A DNA stretch of 64,000 nucleotides. It comes from JAIEPW01 sp964471915. Its GTDB lineage: Bacteria > Acidobacteriota > Terriglobia > Bryobacterales > Bryobacteraceae. The notes below the pieces were generated by a model. That model made no database searches and was not told the origin of the DNA. It saw only the letters and a list, made by a program, of their open reading frames with translations. The stretch covers positions 26,992 to 90,991 of the forward strand of contig CAYYID010000019.1 of NCBI GenBank assembly GCA_964471915.1, in the 5' to 3' direction. Numbering within the stretch: the first letter of the stretch is position 1; the number at the start of each line of letters is the position of its first letter. Position numbers and translations under genes: made by a program. Below, piece after piece: positions 33,639 through 42,165 of this stretch.

Positions 33639-34046
33639 TTACTCGACTACCTTGGGGCGCTGGGCTTCCGGCCACAGGCTGCGGATGAAGTTCACCAGAT
33701 GCCACAGATCCTGGTCGTCCGAGATCTGGGCTTTGAAAGAGGGCATGGTTTCGCCGGCGCCGTCGCGGATGCTGCGGTAGATCTCGCCCTCGGTCCAGCC
33801 GCTCTTGTAGAGTTTCGGCGAGGTGAGGTCGGTGGCGTCGGCAACAACGTCGACTTGCGCCTTGCCGTCGAGGCCGTGGCAGCTCGCGCAGTCGCGGGCA
33901 AAGAGGGTCTTGCCGCGGGTGACGGACTTCTTGGTATGGGCTACGGGGTTCTTGAGTTTCTTGGCCTCGTCGGCACTCATGCGGCCGGACTGGGCCAGGG
34001 CGGTCAGGGCGAAAACGCTTGTAAAGAAAAGTAGTTTGAGCTTCAC
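33639..34046 (-). CDS. Small c-type cytochrome
   Basis: Secreted monohaem cytochrome of 135 residues. A signal peptide (MKLKLLFFTSVFALTALAQS) precedes the haem motif CASCHGLDGKAQ, with the likely axial Met in GAGETMPSFKAQISD and the closing helix DLWHLVNFIRSLW. The class I fold matches the single-domain cytochromes that accompany periplasmic dehydrogenases. It is the first gene of an operon with the exported TPP enzyme (10-bp gap) and the NTF2-like protein, which makes it the plausible electron acceptor. Confidence 0.93.
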   Translation of the reverse strand: MKLKLLFFTSVFALTALAQSGRMSADEAKKLKNPVAHTKKSVTRGKTLFARDCASCHGLDGKAQVDVVADATDLTSPKLYKSGWTEGEIYRSIRDGAGETMPSFKAQISDDQDLWHLVNFIRSLWPEAQRPKVVE

Positions 34047-34156
34047 GTGGATCCTGCGGACTCCGCCTTGCGAGCGAGGCTATCAAGGCGTGGGGGCCCG
34101 TGTCAATCGGGGGCCTAAGGGACGAGTTTGCCATGCGCGAACATGCGCCAGGGCCG

Positions 34157-34792
34157 CTAGAAACTGATGCCGAACTCGCCCGAGACCGTCAGCCAGCGAT
34201 CCCGCGTGCGGATGCCCGGTAACGCGCCCAGGCCAGGCCCGTCAGTAGTCCCGCGGTAGGACTTGACGTTCACGCCGGCGCGGAACAGGCGGTTCCGGTC
34301 GAGGAAAACATTCAGACCGGTCTGGGCGTAGTAGCCCCAGCCGCTGCGGGAGGTGCAAGGCGGGCAGGCGAACCGGAAATTCGGGTTGGGCTGGCGGAGC
34401 TGCTCGCGGTAGGTCATCCAGGCGCCCCCGCCGCCGCCATAGAGCATCACGCGCCCCAGCGGCAGGATGGCGCGTCCGCCGAACGGGACAAAGTACTGCC
34501 GGTCGCGAATGCGCAGCGCGCCGAAACCGGTATTGAGGAAGTCATTGACGCCGGCCGAGCCGAAGATGGTGTCGAAGCCGAAGTCGGCCTGGAAGTAGCG
34601 GTGGAAGCGGTAGCCGTAGCCGAAGGTCAGGTTGGGGCTGTTGTCGAAGAAGGGACCCAGGTCGCCGGAGGGGATCCCGGCGCCGAAGCCCACGGTGAAG
34701 TTGTGGCGGGGCACCGGTTCGCGGAACCGGGTCTGCGCCAGGGACGGAAGAGTCAAACAGGAGGCGAAGAGGAGCACACAAGTGCGCTGCAT
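34157..34792 (-). CDS. Outer-membrane beta-barrel protein
   Basis: 211 residues with a signal peptide (MQRTCVLLFASCLTLPSLAQ) and alternating strands such as HNFTVGFGAGIPSGDLG, LTFGYGYRFHRYFQADFGFD and GGRAILPLGRVMLYGGGGGAW, ending in GEFGISF with the terminal Phe expected of barrel proteins. Similar in style to the eight-stranded OmpW/OmpA-type barrels. Two cysteines in ACPPCTSRS could form a loop disulfide. No cargo known. Divergent from the DUF1549 gene. Confidence 0.75.
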   Translation of the reverse strand: MQRTCVLLFASCLTLPSLAQTRFREPVPRHNFTVGFGAGIPSGDLGPFFDNSPNLTFGYGYRFHRYFQADFGFDTIFGSAGVNDFLNTGFGALRIRDRQYFVPFGGRAILPLGRVMLYGGGGGAWMTYREQLRQPNPNFRFACPPCTSRSGWGYYAQTGLNVFLDRNRLFRAGVNVKSYRGTTDGPGLGALPGIRTRDRWLTVSGEFGISF

Positions 34793-34868
34793 TGTGCCCG
34801 TTGGACGCGGCGGACGGGCGATTTCGTTTCAAACTGGTTCTAGCCCAATCCTCCTAGAAAAACAGGAC

Positions 34869-34897
34869 TTCTCATCGGCACGAAGTTAGCTTACATT
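34869..34897 (+). promoter_or_regulatory. Candidate promoter for the DUF1549-DUF1501 operon
   Basis: TTCTCA (34869-34874) and TACATT (34892-34897) with a 17-base spacer, followed by an A-rich run and GGAGG just before the GTG start at 34926. The -35 match is poor, so the call is tentative. It lies in the divergent gap between two gene pairs. Confidence 0.35.
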
Positions 34898-34925
34898 GTA
34901 AAAAAGCGTCCAACCGGAGGTCCTT

Positions 34926-36812
34926 GTGAGATCGAGTTGGGGAGTGTGTCTCCTGATGGCAGCCGTGCCTTTGGTTGCCCAGGACGAGTCCTGTACGTTC
35001 CTTAACAACGCCGAGGTCTATCTGACGCGCCAGGCGAAGGCGTTTCAGGAGATCTACGAGCGGAGCGCGGCGTACGCGGCACAGACGGGACGCAAGACGG
35101 CGAAGCGGTACGCGGTGGCGCCTTCCTCGCTACCGCGGCAGAACTTCATCGATGACGAGATCTTCGCGGCGCTGGACAAGGCCGGGGTGGAAGCCGCGCC
35201 GCTGTCGACTGACGAGGAGTTCGCGCGGCGCATCCATTTGGACCTGACCGGACGCCTGCCCTCGGCCGCCGATATCCGCAAGTTCGTGGCGGACACGGAC
35301 CCGGCCAAGCGCAAGGCGCTGATCCACAAGCTGCTGTATACGCCAGAGTTCGCGGACAAGTGGACCATGTGGCTGGGCGACCTGGTGCAAAACAACGCCA
35401 CCAGCATTACGGCGAACCGGCAGATCCAGGGCCGCAACGCTTTCTACAAGTACCTGTGGAGCGGCGTGACCAGCGGCAAGAGCCTGCGGGACATGTCGTA
35501 CGAAATGGTGGCGACGTCGGGCAACAACTACGACGAGGCGACCGGCGCGGCGGGGTTCCCGCAGAACTCGCGGGTGGGCAACGGCCCGGCGCAGGACACC
35601 TACGACATGATGCTCGTGAAGACGGCGACGTCGTTTCTCGGGCTGGGGCACTATGACTGCCTGTTGTGCCACAACGGGCGCGGGCACCTGGATCAGTTAA
35701 GCCTGTGGGGCCGCGACACGTCGCGGATGGAGGCGCAGAAGATGGCGGCGTTCTTCAGCCGCATGCGCTTCAACGCCTGGCAGCCGCCGGCGGGCCTGAC
35801 GCCGGAGCAGGTGCGCGCGGATTTCTACTTCAACAGCGTCCGCACGGACGACGTATTTACGGGCAATTACGCGCTGAACACCAACTTCGGCAACCGGCCG
35901 AACCGGACCGTGGTGGGCCTGAACCGGGCGTGGGACGCCGAGTACCGGGTGACGGGCGAGAAGGCGGCGCACGGGCACTGGCGGGCGGCGTTTGCCGGTT
36001 TCATGGTGGACGACCCGATGTTCGCCCGGAACTACGTCAACCGTTTGTGGAAAGCGATGTTCAACCTGGCGCTCGCCGAGCCGGTGGAAGGGCTGGATCC
36101 GGCGCGGCTGGATCCGAAGAACCCGCCCGAGGCGCCCTGGAGCTTCCAGGCGACGCATCCGGAACTGATGGAGCGGCTGGCGCAGGAGTTCGTGCGGCAG
36201 AACTACTCGCTGCGGGAGTTCCTGCGGCTGCTCACGGAGTCGACGGCGTACCAGCTGAGTTCACGGTACGACGGCAAGTGGTCGATCGAGAGCGTGCCGT
36301 TGTTTGCGCGGCACTACGCGCGGCGGCTGGAGGCGGAGGAGATCCACGACGCGATCGTGAAGTCCACGGGCGTGTTCACGCCGTACTCGATCCAGTTCTG
36401 GGGCGAGCCGGTGACCTGGGCGATGCAGTTCCAGGACACGGCGGAGCCGCGGTCGAACGGCAACGTCGCGACGTTCCTGAATCTGTTCCTGCGAGGCAAC
36501 CGCGACAGCATCGGGCGCAGCCAGCAGGGGTCGATCCTCCAGCAGTTGAACCTGATGAACAATACGTTCGTGACGTCGCGGACCAAGGTGGCCGCGTCAC
36601 CGGTGTTGCGCACGATCGCGCAGATCACGAACAACGAGGCGATCGTCGACGAGTTGTTCCTGACCTTCCTCTCGCGCCGCCCGACGAGCTACGAGAAGAC
36701 CAAGGCTCTGGAGCCGCTCACCCGCGCGGCGAACGCCACCGCCAAGAACGCGGCGATCGAGGATCTGGCCTGGGCGCTGGTGAACAAACTGGACTTCCTG
36801 TTCAGCTACTGA
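34926..36812 (+). CDS. DUF1549/DUF1553 domain protein
   Basis: 628-residue secreted protein of a type abundant in planctomycetes and acidobacteria. A signal peptide (MRSSWGVCLLMAAVPLVAQ) leads to the DUF1549 region (EEFARRIHLDLTGRLPSAAD, KLLYTPEFADKWTMWL) with the family CxxCH element as LLCHNGRGHLDQ, which could bind haem. The C-terminal DUF1553 part holds FARNYVNRLWKAMFN and RSQQGSILQQLNLMN. GTG start with GGAGG six bases upstream. It precedes the DUF1501 gene by 19 bp; this pair is a standing module whose biochemical role is undetermined, possibly sulfatase-like polymer degradation. Confidence 0.9.
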   Translation: MRSSWGVCLLMAAVPLVAQDESCTFLNNAEVYLTRQAKAFQEIYERSAAYAAQTGRKTAKRYAVAPSSLPRQNFIDDEIFAALDKAGVEAAPLSTDEEFARRIHLDLTGRLPSAADIRKFVADTDPAKRKALIHKLLYTPEFADKWTMWLGDLVQNNATSITANRQIQGRNAFYKYLWSGVTSGKSLRDMSYEMVATSGNNYDEATGAAGFPQNSRVGNGPAQDTYDMMLVKTATSFLGLGHYDCLLCHNGRGHLDQLSLWGRDTSRMEAQKMAAFFSRMRFNAWQPPAGLTPEQVRADFYFNSVRTDDVFTGNYALNTNFGNRPNRTVVGLNRAWDAEYRVTGEKAAHGHWRAAFAGFMVDDPMFARNYVNRLWKAMFNLALAEPVEGLDPARLDPKNPPEAPWSFQATHPELMERLAQEFVRQNYSLREFLRLLTESTAYQLSSRYDGKWSIESVPLFARHYARRLEAEEIHDAIVKSTGVFTPYSIQFWGEPVTWAMQFQDTAEPRSNGNVATFLNLFLRGNRDSIGRSQQGSILQQLNLMNNTFVTSRTKVAASPVLRTIAQITNNEAIVDELFLTFLSRRPTSYEKTKALEPLTRAANATAKNAAIEDLAWALVNKLDFLFSY

Positions 36813-36831
36813 GGACCACGGAGAAACTGCC

Positions 36832-38202
36832 ATGAAAGATCGCTTTGGATTCGATTGGTCCCAGGTGGCGGGCAAGAAGTTCTGGCGCTCGCCGCACCTT
36901 TCCCGCCGGATGCTGTTCCGGCACGCGGCATCGGCGCTGGGCGGCTACTTCCTGATGCCGCAACGGCCCTCGGAGCGGGTGGCGCGGGCAGCCGCGAGCA
37001 CCATGGGCACGGCGGAAAACTGCATCCTGGTGTTCCTGACGGGCGCGCCGAGCCACGTGGACACGTTCGACCTGAAGGAAGGGGCCTGGACGCCCGCGTT
37101 CTTCACGCCGGAAACGTACAACGGAGTGCGCTGGCCGCGCGGCCTGATGCCGCGGCTGGCGGATCACCTGGACACGATCACCATCGGACGCTCCCTGCGC
37201 GCGTACGCGACGGCCCACGGCCTGGCGCAGAGCTGGGTGCAGATCGGGCGGAACCCGATCGGGACGATGGCGAACATCGCGCCGCACATCGGCTCCATCG
37301 TATCGGCGGAGCTGGCGCCGTCGATCAAGGAGCGGACACTGCCGGTGTTCATGCACCTGAACGCCAGTTCGGGTCCCGGGGCGGGCTATCTGCCGCCGGA
37401 CCACGAGCCGTTTTACGTCACGCCGAACGGCGCCGGGCTGCCGAACACCCGCCATCCGGACGGCGAGGCGGCGCTGAACCGCCGCTACGGGCTGCAACTG
37501 GCGCTGGACACCGAGCTGAGCGCGGATCCGTCCCTGGGCGCGGTGACCGACGAGAGCGTGAAGTACAAGGAGCGCGCGCGGCGCATGATGTACAACGCCG
37601 ACATCGACTCCATCTTCACCTCCGACGCCAACACGCGGACCGCTTACGGGAACTCGCAATTCGGCAACGCCTGCATCGCGGCGCGCAACCTGTTGCAGCG
37701 CAAGGTGGGTACGCGCTTCGTCCAGATCAGCTTCGGGAGCTGGGACCACCATGTCAACATCTACGGAGCCAACCAGAACCTGCAGGCGATGACCCGCCAG
37801 TTGGACCAGGGCCTGGGGCAGTTGCTGGCGGACCTCAAGTCCAGCGGCCTGTTCGACAAGACGCTGATCGTCGTGCTCGGCGAATTCGGGCGGACCGTGG
37901 CGGCGCTGAACTCCACGGCCGGCCGCGACCACCATCCGCAGCAGTCGGTGCTGTTCGCCGGCGCGCAGACGCGGGGCGGCCGGGCGTTCGGCAGAACCAA
38001 CGACCGCGGCGACATGGTGGTCGAGCCGGGCTGGGACCGGGAGCGCGAGATGCGTCCCGAGGACATCGAAGCGACCATCTACTCGGCGCTGGGCATCGAC
38101 TGGACCACGATCCGGCGCGACGACCCGTTGGGCCGCGGCTTCGAGTACGTGCCGTTCTCCCGCGAGGACCGCTACGGACCGATCCACCGGCTGTGGAGCT
38201 AA
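36832..38202 (+). CDS. DUF1501 domain protein (sulfatase-like)
   Basis: 456-residue protein with a Tat-type leader placed after a short N-tail (HLSRRMLFRHAASALGGYFL). The DUF1501 fold is related to alkaline phosphatase/sulfatase: CILVFLTGAPSHVDTFDLK at the first metal-side strand, then TLIVVLGEFGRTVAALNSTA and GRDHHPQQSVLFAGAQT, which hold conserved metal-like residues. No Cys/Ser formylglycine site is seen. It is translated directly after the DUF1549/1553 partner, the usual arrangement. Substrate unknown. Confidence 0.93.
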   Translation: MKDRFGFDWSQVAGKKFWRSPHLSRRMLFRHAASALGGYFLMPQRPSERVARAAASTMGTAENCILVFLTGAPSHVDTFDLKEGAWTPAFFTPETYNGVRWPRGLMPRLADHLDTITIGRSLRAYATAHGLAQSWVQIGRNPIGTMANIAPHIGSIVSAELAPSIKERTLPVFMHLNASSGPGAGYLPPDHEPFYVTPNGAGLPNTRHPDGEAALNRRYGLQLALDTELSADPSLGAVTDESVKYKERARRMMYNADIDSIFTSDANTRTAYGNSQFGNACIAARNLLQRKVGTRFVQISFGSWDHHVNIYGANQNLQAMTRQLDQGLGQLLADLKSSGLFDKTLIVVLGEFGRTVAALNSTAGRDHHPQQSVLFAGAQTRGGRAFGRTNDRGDMVVEPGWDREREMRPEDIEATIYSALGIDWTTIRRDDPLGRGFEYVPFSREDRYGPIHRLWS

Positions 38203-38266
38203 GCCGCGGGGCGGCCAGTCTAATCAAATCTGAAAGATAGCCGGTTACGCCGGCGCGGCGCGCCGC

Positions 38267-38295
38267 TTGACCGGGCGGAGCCTTACCCATACAAT
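38267..38295 (+). promoter_or_regulatory. Strong sigma70-like promoter of hrcA-grpE-dnaJ
   Basis: TTGACC (38267-38272) and TACAAT (38290-38295) with the ideal 17-base spacer, each matching five of six consensus bases. Predicted start near 38302 and a leader of about 25 bases to the hrcA ATG. I searched the region by eye for the CIRCE operator (TTAGCACTC-N9-GAGTGCTAA) and did not find it. Confidence 0.65.
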
Positions 38296-38327
38296 CGTAG
38301 CCAAGGAGCGGTGTAGACGGCCTGCCG

Positions 38328-39365
38328 ATGCAAAAGACGGCCCCATTGACGGCGCGAAAACTCGAGGTGCTGCAGGCCATCGTGCAGTCCTTCATCGAGA
38401 CGGGCGAACCCGTCGCGTCGCGGAGCATCTCGCGGCGGCGGCGCGATCCGCTGAGCCCGGCGACGATCCGCAACGTCATGGCGGATCTCGACGAAGAAGG
38501 CTATCTGATGCAGCCCCACACCTCCGCCGGCCGCGTGCCGACAGAGAAGGCGTTCCGGGTGTACGTCGAGAAACTGGCCGCGGAAAACCGGCTGATGACC
38601 ACCGAGGTCTCGCGCCTGAAGGGCGAGCTGCGCCGCAAGGAGTCCGTGGAGGCGCGCGTCGAGCACACCTCGCACATGCTGACCGAGATGACCCGCGGGG
38701 TCGGGATCGCAGCCGCGATTCCCGCGTCGGGGCAGACGCTGGACCAGGTGGATCTGCTGGCGCTGAGCGACCGGCGGGTGCTGATGATCGTCGTCACGCG
38801 CGACCACATGGTGCGCAACAAGCTGGTGGCGGTGGACGAGCCGGTGTCCCAGGACGAGCTGATCTCGCTGCGGAACTACCTGAACCATCATTTCTCAGGC
38901 TGGCTGCTCGCGGATATCCGCCTGGAGCTGTCGCGCCGGCTGGCCGAGGAAGCGGCGGCCTACGACCAGATTCTGAAGCACCTCGCCGTGCTCTCGGCCA
39001 AGGGGCTGCTGGAACTCGAAACGCCGCCCGAGGTGTACCTGGACGGCGCGAGCAACCTGGTGGGTCTCGATCTGCATCTCACGAAAGAAAAGATGCGGGA
39101 GCTGTTCCGGACGCTGGAAGAGAAGAAGAAGATCCTGGACCTGCTGGATCGCTTCTTCGAACAGCCCGGGGAGCTCGGCGTGCATGTCGGGCTGGGCGAG
39201 GCGCACCCCTCCATGGGCGAGCTGTCGCTGATCGGCCTGCCGGTGACGCTGCCGAACGGCCTGTCGGCGGTGATCGCGGTGCTGGGACCAATGCGCATGA
39301 ACTACCCGCGGACCATGTCGGCGGTGCTGCACGTCGGCGAGGCGATCCAAGGGGCGCTGGACTAA
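38328..39365 (+). CDS. hrcA: Heat-inducible transcription repressor HrcA
   Basis: Repressor that binds CIRCE operators of groE and dnaK operons and is stabilised by GroEL. The N-terminal winged helix has TARKLEVLQAIVQSFIETGE and the recognition portion LSPATIRNVMADLDEEGYL, then HTSAGRVPTEKAFRVYV. The C-terminal GAF-like domain ends with NYPRTMSAVLHVGEAIQGAL. 345 residues, normal. It is first in an operon with grpE and dnaJ and sits behind the promoter at 38267-38295. The visible upstream DNA has no CIRCE element, so its own control may differ from the Bacillus model. Confidence 0.96.
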   Translation: MQKTAPLTARKLEVLQAIVQSFIETGEPVASRSISRRRRDPLSPATIRNVMADLDEEGYLMQPHTSAGRVPTEKAFRVYVEKLAAENRLMTTEVSRLKGELRRKESVEARVEHTSHMLTEMTRGVGIAAAIPASGQTLDQVDLLALSDRRVLMIVVTRDHMVRNKLVAVDEPVSQDELISLRNYLNHHFSGWLLADIRLELSRRLAEEAAAYDQILKHLAVLSAKGLLELETPPEVYLDGASNLVGLDLHLTKEKMRELFRTLEEKKKILDLLDRFFEQPGELGVHVGLGEAHPSMGELSLIGLPVTLPNGLSAVIAVLGPMRMNYPRTMSAVLHVGEAIQGALD

Positions 39366-39434
39366 AGACAAGCCGGATTCACGCCTGATACTCTGAAAGC
39401 TGGCGGGGCGGTACGCCCCGCGTTGCGCGAAGCC

Positions 39435-39962
39435 ATGCAAGAAACGAATCCCATCCCGGTTGCCGACGAGAACACCGCCGAGCCAGCCGCCGCCGATCCC
39501 GGTCCCGCCGCCGGCGGGGAGGCGGGCAAGGCCGAAGCCGAGATCGCCGAGCTCAAGGACCTGCTGCAGCGCCGCCAGGCGGAGTTCGACAACTTCCGCA
39601 AGCGCGTGATGCGCGAGAAGGCGGAGCTGCACGAGTTCGCCACGCGCCAGGCCGTGGAGGACCTGCTGCCGGTGCTGGACGACTTCGAACGGGCGCTGGA
39701 GGTCGCGTGCGCCGATCTGGAGTACGCCAAGGGCATGGAGCTGATCTACCAGCGCCTAGCCGAGCAGTTGCGGCGGATGGGGCTGGAGCGGATCGAGACC
39801 GTGGGCCAGCCCTTTGATCCGCACCTGCACCACGCCGTCGAGAAGGCTCCGGTGGAGGGTACCGAAGCGGATACCGTGGCCGCGGAGTACCGGCGCGGCT
39901 ACAACTTCAAGGGCAAGCCGCTGCGGCCGGCGATGGTGAAGGTGGCCGTCAAACCGGAATAA
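39435..39962 (+). CDS. grpE: Nucleotide exchange factor GrpE
   Basis: Co-chaperone that releases ADP from DnaK. An acidic disordered start is followed by a long coiled coil (AEIAELKDLLQRRQAEFDNF, RKRVMREKAELHEFATRQAV) and the beta domain with YNFKGKPLRPAMVKVAV. The ATG at 39435 is preferred over an in-frame TTG 12 bp upstream. 175 residues. It lies between hrcA and dnaJ, 3 bp from the latter; dnaK is missing from the cluster and must be elsewhere. Confidence 0.94.
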   Translation: MQETNPIPVADENTAEPAAADPGPAAGGEAGKAEAEIAELKDLLQRRQAEFDNFRKRVMREKAELHEFATRQAVEDLLPVLDDFERALEVACADLEYAKGMELIYQRLAEQLRRMGLERIETVGQPFDPHLHHAVEKAPVEGTEADTVAAEYRRGYNFKGKPLRPAMVKVAVKPE

Positions 39963-39965
39963 GGC

Positions 39966-41093
39966 ATGCCCGAGACGAAGCGCGATTACTACCAGGTGCT
40001 GGGCGTCGGCCGCGACGCCGACGACGGGTCGTTGAAGTCCGCCTACCGGAAGCTCGCGCTGCAGTACCATCCGGACCGCAACCCGGGCAGCAAAGAGGCC
40101 GAAGAGAAGTTCAAGGAAGCGGCGGAAGCCTATAGCGTGCTCAGCGACGCGCAGAAGCGCGCCGCGTACGACCGCTATGGCCACCAGGGCGTAGGCGCGG
40201 CGGCGGGCGCGGCAGGCTTCGATCCGTCGCAGTTCGCCGACTTCGGGGACCTCTTCGACGCCTTCGGCTTCGGCGACCTTTTCGGCGCGGGCGGCGGACG
40301 CCAGCGGCGGAGCCGGGCGCAGCGCGGCGAGGACGTGCGCTACGACCTCGAGATCGCCTTCGAGGACGCCATGCGCGGCATCGCCGTGGATATCCAGGTG
40401 CCGCGCGTCGAGGAGTGCGGACGTTGCAAGGCGACCGGCGCCGAGCCCGAGGACGGCCTGACGACTTGTCCCATGTGCCGGGGCCGCGGCGAAGTGGTGT
40501 TCCAGCAGAGTTTCCTCTCGGTGCGCCGCACCTGCAGCCAGTGCAACGGGCGCGGGCAGATCATCCGGCGGCCCTGCAAGGAGTGCAAGGGCGAGGGCTA
40601 CCTCCGCAAGGAGCGCAAGCTGAAGGTGAACATCCCGGCGGGCGTCGACAACGGCACGCGGATGCGCCTAGCCCAGGAAGGCCAGCCGGGCGCCAACGGC
40701 GGTCCCCCGGGCGACCTGTACGTGGTGCTGAAGGTCACCGAGCACCCGATCTTCGACCGGACCGACAACGACCTGCACATGACCATCCCGATCAACGTGG
40801 CGCAGGCCGCGCTGGGCGTGGAAATGGACGTGCCGCTGTTCGAGGGTATGGAATCCATCCAGGTGCCGGCGGGCACCCAGCACGGCGACAAACTGCGGCT
40901 GAAGGGCCACGGCGTGCCGTTCGTGAACGGCAACGGCAAGGGCGACCTCTATGTCCACTTCGAGGTAGTGGTGCCGCGCAAGCTCAACCGCGACCAGAAG
41001 AAGCTCTTCGAGCAGCTCCGGGACACCCTGCCGGCGGCCAACGAGCCGTCCGAGCGGGGGATCCTGGACAAGATGAAAGACTACTTCGTTTAA
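39966..41093 (+). CDS. dnaJ: Chaperone DnaJ
   Basis: Class A J-protein that delivers substrates to DnaK and stimulates its ATPase. J domain with YHPDRNPGSKEAEEKFKEAA, a Gly/Phe-rich stretch (GFGDLFGAGGG), four CxxCxGxG zinc repeats (CGRCKATG, CPMCRGRG, CSQCNGRG, CKECKGEG), and the C-terminal substrate domains. 375 residues. The stop is followed by the 12-bp palindrome CGCCCCGGGGCG (41106-41117), which may mark the transcript end. Confidence 0.97.
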   Translation: MPETKRDYYQVLGVGRDADDGSLKSAYRKLALQYHPDRNPGSKEAEEKFKEAAEAYSVLSDAQKRAAYDRYGHQGVGAAAGAAGFDPSQFADFGDLFDAFGFGDLFGAGGGRQRRSRAQRGEDVRYDLEIAFEDAMRGIAVDIQVPRVEECGRCKATGAEPEDGLTTCPMCRGRGEVVFQQSFLSVRRTCSQCNGRGQIIRRPCKECKGEGYLRKERKLKVNIPAGVDNGTRMRLAQEGQPGANGGPPGDLYVVLKVTEHPIFDRTDNDLHMTIPINVAQAALGVEMDVPLFEGMESIQVPAGTQHGDKLRLKGHGVPFVNGNGKGDLYVHFEVVVPRKLNRDQKKLFEQLRDTLPAANEPSERGILDKMKDYFV

Positions 41094-41181
41094 GGAAATC
41101 CGTTTCGCCCCGGGGCGCGTCCAATGTGTTAGCGGGACGGCTATACTTGTGACCAGGATCGGCCGTTCCGGGGCCGGGACG

Positions 41182-42165
41182 ATGTTGCATTTCTTATATC
41201 TACTGACAGCCCTCGCGGTGGCGGCGAGCGCCCAGAGCGAAAAGCCCGGCGTGCAGCCGCGGCCGAACCTGGAGGTGCGCAAGAAGAACACCGCTCCGGA
41301 TCCGGTCTCCGCGGAGCGTCAGGCGAACATCCGGATCGACACCAACCTGGTGCTGATCCCGGTGTCGGTGACGGATCCCATGAACCGGCTGGTGACGGGC
41401 CTCGAAAAGAAGGATTTCCGGGTGTTCGAGGACAAAGTCGAACAGGAAGTCTCGCAGTTCTCGAGCGAGGACGCGCCCATGTCCGTGGGGCTGGTGTTCG
41501 ACGCCTCGGGCAGCATGGGGGCGAAGCTGGGCAAATCCCGGCAGGCGGTGGCGCAGTTCTTCAAAACCGCGAACCCCGAGGACGAGTTTTTCCTGATCCA
41601 GTTCAATGACCGGCCGGAGCTGGTGCAGGGCTTCACGCCCCTCACCGAGGAGATCCAGAACCGGCTGACCTTCACGCAGGCCAAGGGACGCACGGCGCTG
41701 CTGGATGGCGTCTACATGGCGATGAACCAGATGAAGAAGGCGCGGAATCCGCGCAAGGCGATCCTGATCATCTCTGATGGCGGCGACAACTCCAGCCGAT
41801 ACACGGAGAGCGAGGTGCGCAACGCCGTGCGGGAAGCGGACGTCCAGATCTATGCCATCGGGATCTTCGAGGCCATCGGAGCCCGCGGGCGCACCGCGGA
41901 AGAGCTGGCCGGGCCGGGCCTGCTGAACGAGCTGGCGGAGTCCACGGGCGGACGGCATTTCGCGGTGGAGAACATCGCCGATCTGCCGGACATCGCGGCG
42001 AAGATCGGCATCGAGTTGCGGAACCAGTACGTGCTGGGTTACGTTCCGAAGAATGTGGATCGCGACGGGAAGTACCGGCGAGTGAACGTGAGACTGGTCC
42101 AGCCGAAAGGCATGCCGCCCCTGAGGGCTTTCTTCCGAACGGGATATTATGCTCCGGCTCAATAA
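41182..42165 (+). CDS. Secreted VWA-domain protein (acidobacterial type), copy 1
   Basis: Von Willebrand A-domain protein with a signal peptide (MLHFLYLLTALAVAASAQ). The first domain has LIPVSVTDPMNRLVTGLEKK, then the metal-site motif DASGSMGAKLG and ISDGGDNSSRYTESE. The C-terminal ELRNQYVLGYVPKN and FFRTGYYAP motifs match the VWFA-related domain that is expanded in acidobacteria. Start ATG 41182 rather than a GTG 33 bp upstream. Its last 17 bp overlap the second VWA gene. Likely a surface or periplasmic binding protein; ligand unknown. Confidence 0.9.
   Translation: MLHFLYLLTALAVAASAQSEKPGVQPRPNLEVRKKNTAPDPVSAERQANIRIDTNLVLIPVSVTDPMNRLVTGLEKKDFRVFEDKVEQEVSQFSSEDAPMSVGLVFDASGSMGAKLGKSRQAVAQFFKTANPEDEFFLIQFNDRPELVQGFTPLTEEIQNRLTFTQAKGRTALLDGVYMAMNQMKKARNPRKAILIISDGGDNSSRYTESEVRNAVREADVQIYAIGIFEAIGARGRTAEELAGPGLLNELAESTGGRHFAVENIADLPDIAAKIGIELRNQYVLGYVPKNVDRDGKYRRVNVRLVQPKGMPPLRAFFRTGYYAPAQ

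Noticed and set aside
31436..33688. 750-residue plus-strand open frame opposite the TPP enzyme
   Set aside because: Shadow of a high-GC gene; its sequence is low-complexity and has no domain signature, whereas the minus strand has clear TPP motifs.
41106..41117. Palindrome CGCCCCGGGGCG after dnaJ as an intrinsic terminator
   Set aside because: Only 12 bp, without a loop or T run; noted in the dnaJ entry but not called as a terminator.
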